From: JBDRGD01 sp043818095
GTDB lineage: Bacteria > Chloroflexota > Dehalococcoidia > Dehalococcoidales > RBG-16-60-22
DNA length: 56,552 bases
NCBI GenBank assembly: GCA_043818095.1
Contig: JBDRGD010000005.1
Span: forward strand, 1-56,552
Direction of reading: 5' to 3'
Below, piece by piece: positions 7,368 through 15,693 of the stretch. The notes under the pieces are model-generated. The model made no database searches. It saw only the letters and a list, made by a program, of their open reading frames with translations, and was not told where the DNA came from. Position numbers and translations under genes: made by a program. The first letter of the stretch is position 1, and each line of letters opens with the position of its first letter.

Positions 7368-8093
7368 ATGGCCAGCGAAAGTATTATAAAACTGCTTACC
7401 GGGGCGGGCGTCGGCTCGCGGCGGAAAGTTGCCGCGCTCATCAAGGCGGGCGAGGTAACCGTCAACGGGGAGGCCGTTACCGGCTTCAACCACCCGGTGG
7501 ACGCCGCCCGTGACGAAGTCACCGTCTCCGGAAAGCCCGTGGCGCTGCGCGGGGAAAAGGTGGTCTACCTGCTGATGCACAAGCCGGCGGGAGTGCTTTC
7601 CACGGCAGAAGACGAGCGGGGGCGGCGCACCGTGCTGGACCTCCTGCCCGCCCGGTACCGTCGCTTGCGCCTCTACCCGGTGGGGCGGCTGGACCTGGAC
7701 AGCACGGGGCTGCTGCTGCTCACCAACGACGGCGACCTCACCTACCGGCTGACCCATCCCCGCTACGAGATGCCCAGGGAATACCTCGTGCAGACCGTCG
7801 GCACGCTGAGTCGCCAGGATATTGAGCGACTGGAGGCGGGACTGAACCTGGAGGACGGCAAAACGAGCCCGGCGCGGGTGCGCCCCGTGGTGGCGGACCC
7901 CTTCGATTACAGCATCGTCATCCATGAAGGGAAAAAGCGGCAGGTGCGGCGCATGTTCGGCGCGCTGGGGCACCCGGTGAAAGCGCTGAAAAGGGTGCGC
8001 CTGGGGAGCCTGCAGCTCGGCGCCCTGAAAGAAGGCGAGGTGCGGGAACTGACCGCCGCGGAGGTCAAAGCTTTGCGCGGCAAGCCGAAATAA
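7368..8093 (+). CDS. RsuA/RluB-family 23S/16S rRNA pseudouridine synthase
   Basis: The start at ATG 7368 follows AAGGAG; a longer frame from 7302 has no such site. The 241-residue product has an N-terminal S4 RNA-binding domain (about 1-55, GVGSRRKVAALIKAGEVTVNG), then the catalytic core with GRLDLDSTGLLLLTNDG, whose second Asp is the family's catalytic residue, and the C-terminal KKRQVRRM-x-GALGHPV signature. RluB-type enzymes modify helix 89 of 23S rRNA; RsuA acts on 16S. The choice needs a tree. A TATAAT at 7355-7360 lies only 7 bp before the ATG, so the leader would be very short if that box is used. Confidence 0.93.
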   Translation: MASESIIKLLTGAGVGSRRKVAALIKAGEVTVNGEAVTGFNHPVDAARDEVTVSGKPVALRGEKVVYLLMHKPAGVLSTAEDERGRRTVLDLLPARYRRLRLYPVGRLDLDSTGLLLLTNDGDLTYRLTHPRYEMPREYLVQTVGTLSRQDIERLEAGLNLEDGKTSPARVRPVVADPFDYSIVIHEGKKRQVRRMFGALGHPVKALKRVRLGSLQLGALKEGEVRELTAAEVKALRGKPK

Positions 8094-8100
8094 AATGGCC

Positions 8101-9570
8101 CTATTTCTTGCGCTTGCCCGGCCGGTTAACGTCGAGGATTCCCTTCTTCCGGGCCAGCTCGCCCGGCGTGGGGGTCTTGCCGAACTTCCGGAAAAGCCGT
8201 CGGTACTGCGGCAGTGTCTCCGCGGGGAAAGATTTGGGCTTCTCGGAAACGCCCGCATCCGGGGCAGAGGGCGAAAAATCGGGGAAGTGGGGCATCCGGG
8301 GACGCGGTATCCTGAAGACCCAGCCGAAGGGGTCGGCCGGGAGGCGGGGGTTGAAAAACCAGGCGTAGACCGCCCGCAGCGGGGTGCCTTCCAGGAGCAG
8401 CAGTAAGATTGACGAGCCGACGATGCTCAGCAGAATCAGGCCGTAGGTCAGGTCCCGGATAAACTCGCCGCCGACGACCCCACGCTGCAGCGGGACCACC
8501 GCCAGCACGGCGGCCGCCAGCCCTTTCGGCACCATAATCGCCATGAGGGAGGCGTCCCGCACCGGCACGGAACGGGCGACGGTCAGCTTGACCGCCGGGA
8601 TGCGCAGGATGAAGACCAGCACGGTGAAAATCAGCGCCATCTGCACCATCCAGCCGGTGATGATTTGCAGGGAGATTCCCAGGTACACGAAGAAGAACGT
8701 TTTCAGCAGGAAGGCGACCTCGCTGAAGAAAATCCGCTCCGTCTGGTTAAGCCCGCCCGCCTCGCTGTTGCGGGGCTTGCGGAAGACGTAAAAGCGGATG
8801 GATTCGATGTTCCCCAGGGTGATGCCGAAGGCCAGGGAGGCGATGGCGCCGTTAAAGCCCAGTATCTCCACCACGCCGAAGATGATAAAGACGAAAGCCG
8901 GGGTGGTGAACAGGGTGTTCTTGATGGCGTGTATCCGTTTCAGCAGCTTCGCCCAGATAAAGGCGCCGACAATACCGATGATGATAGCCACCAGGAAAGA
9001 AGCAATCAGGCTCCCGGCGACGGGCGCCAAATTGAATTCCCCCATCGTGTAAGCCTCCACGAGGGCGATGGTGAGGACGATGCTCAGGACATCATTCACC
9101 GAGGACTCGACGCCGAGAATCGTCTGGCTGTCCTTGCGCATCTTGAGCTGCTGGATAAGAGGGATGACGATGGCCTCCGAAATGGAGCCGACAATCGCTC
9201 CGAGGATAAAGGAGGGTATCAGCTCCAGGTCCGTGAAAAAGTAAGCGACGCCGGCGGTGGCAAACATCGTCAGGAAAAAACCGACCGTCGCCAGTGCCAT
9301 CGCCCCGGCCACGGAGCGGCGCAGGGTAAGCAGCTCCAGGGTGGTGCCGCTTTCAAAGAGGATGATTATCAGGGTAATCATCGCCAGGACGCCGCCCACA
9401 GCGCCGAACTGCTCCGGAGACGCCAGTCCCAGGACGGGACCGATAGCGATGCCGATGAGTATCAGCAGCAGGACGTCAGGCACCCGCGTGCGGCTGAAGA
9501 TAGCCGTAAAGAGATGGGCGAGGAAGACCATGACGCCCACGAACGCGATGACGGGAGCGATTTCCTGCAT
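8101..9570 (-). CDS. CPA1-type Na+(K+)/H+ antiporter
   Basis: The 489-residue product has about 12 hydrophobic membrane segments across residues 1-400. It carries the CPA1 motif ES-x2-ND at 155-160 (GVESSVND), which in this family holds the ion-binding Asp pair. A polar tail of about 85 residues rich in Pro, Arg and Lys follows and would be cytoplasmic. The family exchanges monovalent cations for protons for pH and sodium balance. Its 3' end is 7 bp from the convergent pseudouridine synthase gene. Confidence 0.93.
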   Translation of the reverse strand: MQEIAPVIAFVGVMVFLAHLFTAIFSRTRVPDVLLLILIGIAIGPVLGLASPEQFGAVGGVLAMITLIIILFESGTTLELLTLRRSVAGAMALATVGFFLTMFATAGVAYFFTDLELIPSFILGAIVGSISEAIVIPLIQQLKMRKDSQTILGVESSVNDVLSIVLTIALVEAYTMGEFNLAPVAGSLIASFLVAIIIGIVGAFIWAKLLKRIHAIKNTLFTTPAFVFIIFGVVEILGFNGAIASLAFGITLGNIESIRFYVFRKPRNSEAGGLNQTERIFFSEVAFLLKTFFFVYLGISLQIITGWMVQMALIFTVLVFILRIPAVKLTVARSVPVRDASLMAIMVPKGLAAAVLAVVPLQRGVVGGEFIRDLTYGLILLSIVGSSILLLLLEGTPLRAVYAWFFNPRLPADPFGWVFRIPRPRMPHFPDFSPSAPDAGVSEKPKSFPAETLPQYRRLFRKFGKTPTPGELARKKGILDVNRPGKRKK

Positions 9571-9640
9571 GCCTGTCCGCCGTCCCTAAAGATATTCCTA
9601 ACTTTAAAGGGCACTACGGGTATTGTCAAGGGTGCGCCCC

Positions 9641-10222
9641 CTATCCGGTACTGAAGTACTGGAGGGCCAGCCTTACCTTCTCTTCGAGCCCGAGGTCGGC
9701 ATTATCCGGCAGGGAGGCAACGGCCTTGGTGGCTTCCGCGGCGGAGTAGCCCAGGGAGGTGAGAGCGGCCAGCACGTCCGCGTTTTCCCGGACCATCTCC
9801 GGGACCGGCGCGGCGATGCCGGCGCCGATTTTGTCCTTAAGCTCCAGGATGATGCGACTGGCGACTTTTTTCCCGATGCCGGGGACAATCGTGAGCAGGT
9901 CGACGTTGCCGGTAGCAATCGCCAGGATAAGCTGTCCCACGTTGATGGCGGAGAGCATTGCCAGCGCCAGCCTGGGTCCCAGTCCGGAGACGCTGAGGAG
10001 CAACTGGAAAAGGGAAAGCTCTTCCGGCGCGCTGAAGCCGTAAAGGGCGACACCGTCCTCCCGCAGATGCAGGTGGGTGTAAAGTTTGACCTCGCTGTGC
10101 GGCGCCCCCAGCGAGCCCAGTGTGGCCGCGCCCATGTGTACCAGGAAACCGACGCCGCCCACGTTGATTATCGCCCAGCCGGCGCCGATGGTCTCCAGTT
10201 TCCCCTGGAGGCTGTAAATCAT
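9641..10222 (-). CDS. ruvA: Holliday junction DNA helicase subunit RuvA
   Basis: RuvA binds four-way junctions and loads the RuvB motor. The 193-residue product has the N-terminal OB fold (MIYSLQGKLETIGAGWAIINVGG), paired helix-hairpin-helix motifs in the middle (SGLGPRLALAML and VPGIGKKVASRIILEL) and a C-terminal RuvB-binding domain (AALTSLGYSAAEA). The gene overlaps ruvC by four bases, so translation is coupled. ruvB is not in this window. Confidence 0.97.
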   Translation of the reverse strand: MIYSLQGKLETIGAGWAIINVGGVGFLVHMGAATLGSLGAPHSEVKLYTHLHLREDGVALYGFSAPEELSLFQLLLSVSGLGPRLALAMLSAINVGQLILAIATGNVDLLTIVPGIGKKVASRIILELKDKIGAGIAAPVPEMVRENADVLAALTSLGYSAAEATKAVASLPDNADLGLEEKVRLALQYFSTG

Positions 10223-10722
10223 CGCTCCCCTTCCCGGGCCAGCAGCCGGCTCACGTATGTTTCCTGCAAATGGCAGAGGGCTACCGCCAGGGCGTCCGCG
10301 GCGTCATGGGGCTGGGGTATCTCCGCCAGGTTAAGCTGGAGGCGGACCATCTCCTGGACCTGCTCCTTGCTACCGGCGCCGTAGCTGGTGACCTGCTGCT
10401 TGATGCGCGTGGGCGGGTATTCGTAGGAGGGGATTTTCTGATTTGCCGCTGCCAGGAGGGCGATTGCCTGGGCCCGGCCGATTGCCAGCGCGGAGCGGAC
10501 GTTCTTGGCGACGAAAGGCTGCTCCACGGCGACGACGTCCGGACGGTGGCGTGAAATGATAGCGGTAAGCTCCCGGTAGAGATAGCTGAGGCGCTCCGCG
10601 CCGGAGGCGTTTCCCGGGCTGCGCAGGGCCCCGCAGTCAATCATCACGAGGTCATCCCCGCGGGACTCGACCACGCCGTATCCCATCACCAGGGTGCCCG
10701 GGTCAATACCCAAGACCTTCAT
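10219..10722 (-). CDS. ruvC: Crossover junction endodeoxyribonuclease RuvC
   Basis: RuvC is the Holliday junction resolvase. All four catalytic acids of the family are in place: D7 (GIDPG), E67 (VEQPF), D140 and D143 (PHDAADALAVALCH), matching D7, E66, D138 and D141 in E. coli. At 167 residues it has normal length. It lies between yebC and ruvA on the same strand, the common yebC-ruvC-ruvA order. Confidence 0.97.
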   Translation of the reverse strand: MKVLGIDPGTLVMGYGVVESRGDDLVMIDCGALRSPGNASGAERLSYLYRELTAIISRHRPDVVAVEQPFVAKNVRSALAIGRAQAIALLAAANQKIPSYEYPPTRIKQQVTSYGAGSKEQVQEMVRLQLNLAEIPQPHDAADALAVALCHLQETYVSRLLAREGER

Positions 10723-10768
10723 TCCTGTCTCTTCTTACCGGGGACAATATTCCGCAGGTAGCGGCGGC

Positions 10769-11527
10769 TTACGCATGCTCGGTCTGGTAGGCTTCCAGCA
10801 CCGCATCCGGGAAGTCAGCGTTGCTGTAAACATTCTGCACGCCGTCGATTTCCTCCAGCCGGTCCAGCAGCTTCAGGGCCTGCTCGGCGGCTTTATCGTC
10901 CAGCGCTACCAGCGATTTGGGGACCATCTGCAGCTCCGAGGAGGTGATGGTCGTGTTCTTCTCTTCGAGTGCTTTCCGAATGTTCTCCATGGAGTCGGGG
11001 CTGGTATAGACCTCCAGGTAGCCGGTATCCACCTTCACATCCTCCGCCCCGGCGTCAATCGCGGCCAGCGCCAGGTCGTCCGTATCACTGTCTCCGGGAT
11101 CAATGGCGATGACGCCCTTGGACTCGAAAAGCCAGGCAACGCAGCCGTTCTCTCCCAGGTTGCCGCCGTGGCGGGTGAAGGCGCTCCTCACGTCCTGGAT
11201 GGTGCGGTTGCGGTTGTCGCTCAGTCCCACGATGAGGATTGCCGTGCCGCTGGGCCCGTAGCCCTCGAGGGTGACCTCGGACAGCCCAGCGCCTTCCAGT
11301 TCGCCGCTGCCCTTCTTGATGGCGCGGTCGATATTGTCCATGGGCATGTTGTTATCGCGCGCCTTCTGAACGGCAAGGCGCAGGCGGAAATTAGCGTCGG
11401 CGCTGGGCCCCGCCTCACGGGTGGCGATGATAATTTCGCGGGTGAGCTTGGTAAAGAGTTGTCCCCGGCGGGCGTCCGCTACACCTTTCTGGTGTTTGAT
11501 TGAATGCCACTTGGAATGCCCCGACAT
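10769..11527 (-). CDS. yebC: YebC/PmpR-family protein (TACO1 relative)
   Basis: The start at ATG 11525-11527 gives MSGHSKWHSIKHQKGVADARR, the family's hallmark N-terminus, behind AAGGAG; an upstream ATG at 11581 would add 18 unconserved residues. The 252-residue product shows the three-domain YebC pattern, with a Gly-rich stretch (GYGPSGTAILI) and a segment around GGNLGENGCVAWLFE. Members were first described as transcription regulators, and more recent work on YebC/TACO1 points to relief of ribosome stalling. It heads the ruvC-ruvA cluster. Confidence 0.96.
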   Translation of the reverse strand: MSGHSKWHSIKHQKGVADARRGQLFTKLTREIIIATREAGPSADANFRLRLAVQKARDNNMPMDNIDRAIKKGSGELEGAGLSEVTLEGYGPSGTAILIVGLSDNRNRTIQDVRSAFTRHGGNLGENGCVAWLFESKGVIAIDPGDSDTDDLALAAIDAGAEDVKVDTGYLEVYTSPDSMENIRKALEEKNTTITSSELQMVPKSLVALDDKAAEQALKLLDRLEEIDGVQNVYSNADFPDAVLEAYQTEHA

Positions 11528-11565
11528 TTCTGCGTACTCCTTGACCTGTTCCGCCGACAGTGCCC

Positions 11566-11594
11566 ATTCTAACATTTTCAAAGGGGGAAAGCAA
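11566..11594 (-). promoter_or_regulatory. Candidate promoter of yebC-ruvC-ruvA
   Basis: Minus-strand TTGCTT (11589-11594), a 17-bp spacer and TAGAAT (11566-11571), ending 38 bp upstream of the chosen yebC ATG. Confidence 0.5.
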
Positions 11595-11642
11595 AGGGGT
11601 TGACGTGATAATTACCCCTTTCCGGGGAGCCCCTCAGGCCGT

Positions 11643-11670
11643 TTGACAGGAAGCCCGGTATAGTTATATC
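11643..11670 (+). promoter_or_regulatory. Candidate promoter of the ThDP enzyme/AOR module
   Basis: TTGACA (11643-11648), a 16-bp spacer and TATATC (11665-11670). The leader to the GTG at 11790 would be about 110 bases. Confidence 0.55.
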
Positions 11671-11789
11671 GTTTATTTATCCTGAACAAGCCCCATGAGA
11701 TTCAACCTGGCGGTACAACCCCTGCCCCCGGGACCGTAATCGCGCCGGTGATATAAGAAAAGAGTGATGAATTCGGGAAGGAGCGTCGC

Positions 11790-13511
11790 GTGAATCATTG
11801 CGGAGGCGATATCCTGCTGGCCCTGTTCGAGCGCTACGGCATCGAATACGTCTTCTGCTCGCCGGGCTCGGAGTGGGTGGCCGTCTGGGAAGGGCTCGCC
11901 CGCTGCCGCCAGGAAGGCAGGACCACGGTAAAGTATATCAACTGCCGGCATGAGAGCCTGGCGGTGACGATGGCGATGGGCTATGCTATGGTTACCGGCA
12001 AAGTGCCCGCCGTGCTGCTGCATACCGGACTGGGGGCGTTGAACGCCGCCATGCCCATCCGCATGGCTTATAACACCCACATACCCCTGATGATTTTCAG
12101 CGCCGAGGACGCGGCCCACGGCGATGACGCGGGAGAAATAAAGGGACCCGGACCTCACTGGGTAAGCCAGCTGTCGGACTTCGGAGGCCCCGCGGAACTC
12201 GTCCGGCGTTATGTTAAATGGAGCAACACCGTCCGCAGCCGGATGACCATGCTGGACTCCTTCCACCGGGGCTACGAGATTGCCCTGTCCGCACCGCGGG
12301 GACCCGTCTTCCTGGGCGTAGCACGGGACCTGCTGGTGAAACCCATGTCCCCACTCCCCGCGGGGGCGGGACCGGTAACGGGACAGGACGCCTCCTGTAC
12401 GGGGACGGAGCCCCGGGACCTGGCGGAAGCCGCCCGGCTGCTGGTGGCCAGCCAAGAGCCCGTGATTATCACCGAGTACGCCGGGGCGAACCCCAGGGCG
12501 GTCGACAAGCTGACCGAACTGGCGGAAACGCTGAGCATCCCGGTTTTCCAGAGCATCTATCCCTCCGCCTGTAGCTTCCCGAGAGAGCACCCCCTTTTCC
12601 TGGGCTATAACTCCGCGGAAGCCCTGGCTGAGGCGGACACGGTGCTGGTGGCGGGGAGTGTCACCCCCTGGTACCCGCCTACCGCTTTTCCGCAGAACGG
12701 CGCCAGGGTCATCCTCCTCGATGAAGATACCCGGCACGAGCAGCTCCCCTACTGGAACTACCACGTCGACATCGCTCTCCAGTCGCCGCTGGAACAGGGA
12801 CTGGAAGCGCTGACCGATGCCGTGCGCGAGCAGCTTCCCGGAGAAAAAGCCGCCGGCGGCGGGATTGCCGCGCGGCGGGAACGCTGGCAGCGGAAGCATG
12901 ACGAGCTCCTGGCGCGATGGGAGCAGGAGGCCCTTGCCGGACAGAAAGAGAGCCCGCTCTCTCCCCGCTGGTTCTTCCGGGCGCTCCAGGGGCTCATGCC
13001 CGCGGACACCCTTTTCCTCGAAGAGAGCGTCACCCACAGCCAGCTGGTGCAGCAGAACCTGGCGAGCCCGGGACACTACCGCCGGGTGCATAGCGGCGGA
13101 CTGGGCACGGGATTTGGCATGGCCTGCGGGGCGAAACTCGCCCTGCCGGAGACACCGGTCGTGTTCTTCGTCGGCGACGGCTCTTTCAACTACAGCCCCG
13201 CCCTCGCCGGGCTGGGCGTCTGCCAGGAATACCACCTGCCCCTCTTCACCGTAATCGCCGATAACCGCTGCTACCAGGCGATGCGCCACGGTATCCATTC
13301 CTATTTCCCGGAGGGGTGCTCGGTCAATCAGGGCAAGTACTACGGCGTGGATATCGTTCCTACTCCGGACTACGCCGCCCTGGCGCCGGCTTTCGAGGCC
13401 CACGGGGAGAAGGTGGAAAAGCCGGAGGACATCAGGCCGGCGGTGGAAAGGGCATGGCAGCAGGTGGGACGGGGGAAAGCCGTCCTCCTCGATGCGATAC
13501 TCAGCGCCTGA
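11790..13511 (+). CDS. Thiamine-diphosphate-dependent enzyme, acetolactate synthase/2-oxoacid decarboxylase type
   Basis: A GTG start follows GGAAGGAG. The 573-residue product has the three domains of the acetolactate synthase/pyruvate decarboxylase family: an N-terminal pyrimidine domain with the activating Glu in RHESLA (E55), a central domain (about 205-340), and a C-terminal diphosphate domain with the GDG...N magnesium motif starting at G462 and ending in ADN. Substrate is not readable. It opens a same-strand run with a MoaD-like gene and a tungsten oxidoreductase, 17 bp and then 25 bp apart. That suggests decarboxylation of a 2-oxoacid to an aldehyde which the oxidoreductase then oxidises. 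Confidence 0.9.
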   Translation: MNHCGGDILLALFERYGIEYVFCSPGSEWVAVWEGLARCRQEGRTTVKYINCRHESLAVTMAMGYAMVTGKVPAVLLHTGLGALNAAMPIRMAYNTHIPLMIFSAEDAAHGDDAGEIKGPGPHWVSQLSDFGGPAELVRRYVKWSNTVRSRMTMLDSFHRGYEIALSAPRGPVFLGVARDLLVKPMSPLPAGAGPVTGQDASCTGTEPRDLAEAARLLVASQEPVIITEYAGANPRAVDKLTELAETLSIPVFQSIYPSACSFPREHPLFLGYNSAEALAEADTVLVAGSVTPWYPPTAFPQNGARVILLDEDTRHEQLPYWNYHVDIALQSPLEQGLEALTDAVREQLPGEKAAGGGIAARRERWQRKHDELLARWEQEALAGQKESPLSPRWFFRALQGLMPADTLFLEESVTHSQLVQQNLASPGHYRRVHSGGLGTGFGMACGAKLALPETPVVFFVGDGSFNYSPALAGLGVCQEYHLPLFTVIADNRCYQAMRHGIHSYFPEGCSVNQGKYYGVDIVPTPDYAALAPAFEAHGEKVEKPEDIRPAVERAWQQVGRGKAVLLDAILSA

Positions 13512-13528
13512 TTGCCGGAGGAAAACGA

Positions 13529-13801
13529 GTGGGCACAAGCATCAGGATACCGCAGCTCTGGGTTGAACTCACGGACGGGGCCTCTGCGGTCGCGGTTTGC
13601 GGCAGCACCGTGGCCGAATGCCTGGACGAACTCACCCGGCGGTATCCCCCTCTCAAAGAAAAGCTCTTTGCCGGGAGCGGCAACCTCCACACCTATATCG
13701 AGGTTTATATCAACGGCGCGAGCGCCTTCCCCGGCGAGCTGAAAAAGCCCGTGGCGGAAGGCGACGAGCTGCAGCTATTGAACATCATCGCGGGCGGATA
13801 G
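13529..13801 (+). CDS. MoaD/ThiS-family sulfur-carrier protein
   Basis: A GTG start behind CCGGAGG gives 90 residues ending IIAGG. The C-terminal Gly-Gly is the site of adenylation and thiocarboxylation in ubiquitin-fold sulfur carriers. The body fits the beta-grasp fold (strand, TVAECLDELTRRYPPLKEKL helix, YIEVYINGA strand, VAEGDELQLLNIIAGG). MoaD relatives are often encoded next to tungsten AOR genes and are thought to feed sulfur to the pterin cofactor. The E1-like gene at 15694-16728 is the natural activating partner. Confidence 0.9.
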   Translation: MGTSIRIPQLWVELTDGASAVAVCGSTVAECLDELTRRYPPLKEKLFAGSGNLHTYIEVYINGASAFPGELKKPVAEGDELQLLNIIAGG

Positions 13802-13826
13802 CCCATCGATATCAAAGGAGGAAAAC

Positions 13827-15677
13827 ATGGTCACCAGTGCCGGAAGATTCCTGCGGATTAACCTCTCCACGGGGAAAACGAGCCGGGAGGCAGTCGATGA
13901 GCAGGCCAGGCTGGACTTCGTCGGGGGGCGGGGCTACGGCATCCGCCAACTCTACCGGGAACTTGCCCCGGGAGCGGAGCCGCTGAGTGCCGACAACAAG
14001 CTTATCATCGTCGCCGGAGTGCTGGCCGGGACCTCCGCCCAGGCGGTGTCCCGCTGGATGGTTTACACCAGGAGTCCCCTCACGGGCGCGGTGGCGCGTT
14101 CCGTCTGCGGGGCGGACTTCGGGGCGTGGCTGAAGTTTGCCGGCTACGACTTTCTCCTCCTGGAGGGCAAGGCGGAAAGGCCGGTCTACCTGCACATCAC
14201 CCCGGAGAACTGTGAAATCAAGGACGCCGGGGAGCTCTGGGGAAAGGACACTAAGGTTACCCAGGACATCCTCCTCAAGCGCCACGGGAAGGACACCCGC
14301 TTCGCCTGCATCGGCCCGGCGGGGGAAAAACTGGTGCGCTATGCCTCCGTGGTCAGCGGCCGGCGCACGGCGGGGCGCTGCGGTACCGGCGCGGTCTTCG
14401 GCGCCAAGAACCTGAAAGCCATCGCCATTACCACCCAGCGTAACCTGGACCACCTGCATGACCCGGAGCGCGTGCGGGAGCTGGCGAAGGCGCAGATTGA
14501 TTCCATGATGCAGAGCAAGGGCTTCCTCCGCCATAAAGACATGGGCACGACGGGGACCCAGGTGGTGACCAACGAGGCCGGTATCTTCCCGGTGAAGAAC
14601 TTCCGCTACGGCAGATTGACCGGCTGGGAGAAGCTGCAGGGGGAAGACTACCGCAAACTGCGCACCGGCGAGTTCGGCTGTTACAGCTGCGCCGCCCGCT
14701 GCGGCAAGGCTCACCACGTGAAGGGAGGGCCTTATGACGGGGCCTACAGCGAAGGCCCGGAATACGAGACCATCTGGGCGTTTACCGCCCCGACGGACTG
14801 CCATTCCATCGAGGCGACCATCGCCGCGGACGAGCTGTGCGACGACTTCGGCATGGATACCATCAGCACCGGCAGCAGTATCGGCTTCGCTTTCGAGCTT
14901 TACGAGAAAGGGATTTTAACCAAAAAGGACGTGGACGGTCTGGAGCTTACCTACGGCAACGACCGGGCGATGGTGGAACTGGTCAAAAAGATAGGTAACC
15001 GCGAGGGCATCGGCGACCTCCTGGCGGAGGGCACCCGGCGCGCCGCCGCCACCATCGGCAAGGGTGCGGAGCACTATGCCATCCACGTCAAGGGGCTGGA
15101 GCTGCCCGCTTACGAACCCCGGGGCGCCAAGTCCCAGGGTTACAGCTACGCTACCTCCGCCATCGGTGCGAACCACACCTATGGCTATGCGCGGCAGGAA
15201 ATCTTCGGAGTGCCTATCCCCAGGCCCGTGGACCGCTTTGCCGAAGAGGAGAACGCCGAAATCGTGGTGTACAACCAGGACCGCATCGCCACTTCGGAAA
15301 CGGGCACCGTCTGCGCCTTCGCGGCGGGCTGGCCGTGGTACGATGAAATCTTCCATACCCTGCTGGCGGCGGCCACCGGCGTCGCCGCCTTTGACGATAT
15401 CGAATACATGCGCCAGGTGGGCAAACGCATCGTCACACTGGAAAGAGCATTCAACGTGCGGGAAGGCTTCGGCCGCAAGGATGACAGCCTGCCCGCCCGG
15501 CTGCGGGAAGAGCCGCTGATGACACGGGGAGCGCCCGGCGAAGGACAGACCGTGAGCCACCAGGACGAGTTCCTGGACCGGTATTACCAGCTCCGGGGCT
15601 GGACAGAGGACGGCGTCCCTACGCCGGAGACCCTCCGGGAACTGAACCTGGCTTTCGTGGTGCCGGATATGCCCTGA
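13827..15677 (+). CDS. Tungsten-dependent aldehyde:ferredoxin oxidoreductase (AOR 1)
   Basis: The 616-residue product is a full-length AOR-family enzyme, which oxidises aldehydes to acids and reduces ferredoxin using a bis-pterin tungsten centre and one [4Fe-4S] cluster. Cluster ligands are in the standard spacing: C285-x2-C288-x3-C292 (GCYSCAARCG) and C496 (GTVCAF). Pterin-binding stretches appear as GGRGYG (33-38), GPAGEKLVR (163-171) and CGTGAVFGAKNLKA (185-198). The ATG follows AAAGGAGG. It sits after the ThDP enzyme and MoaD-like genes and converges on the E1-like gene 16 bp away. Confidence 0.96.
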   Translation: MVTSAGRFLRINLSTGKTSREAVDEQARLDFVGGRGYGIRQLYRELAPGAEPLSADNKLIIVAGVLAGTSAQAVSRWMVYTRSPLTGAVARSVCGADFGAWLKFAGYDFLLLEGKAERPVYLHITPENCEIKDAGELWGKDTKVTQDILLKRHGKDTRFACIGPAGEKLVRYASVVSGRRTAGRCGTGAVFGAKNLKAIAITTQRNLDHLHDPERVRELAKAQIDSMMQSKGFLRHKDMGTTGTQVVTNEAGIFPVKNFRYGRLTGWEKLQGEDYRKLRTGEFGCYSCAARCGKAHHVKGGPYDGAYSEGPEYETIWAFTAPTDCHSIEATIAADELCDDFGMDTISTGSSIGFAFELYEKGILTKKDVDGLELTYGNDRAMVELVKKIGNREGIGDLLAEGTRRAAATIGKGAEHYAIHVKGLELPAYEPRGAKSQGYSYATSAIGANHTYGYARQEIFGVPIPRPVDRFAEEENAEIVVYNQDRIATSETGTVCAFAAGWPWYDEIFHTLLAAATGVAAFDDIEYMRQVGKRIVTLERAFNVREGFGRKDDSLPARLREEPLMTRGAPGEGQTVSHQDEFLDRYYQLRGWTEDGVPTPETLRELNLAFVVPDMP

Positions 15678-15693
15678 CGCCGCGGGGGCTTTA

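Noticed and set aside
11673..13538. Minus-strand open frame of about 621 codons
   Set aside because: Antisense to the ThDP enzyme, which has intact catalytic motifs and its own ribosome-binding site. The antisense product shows no recognisable domain.
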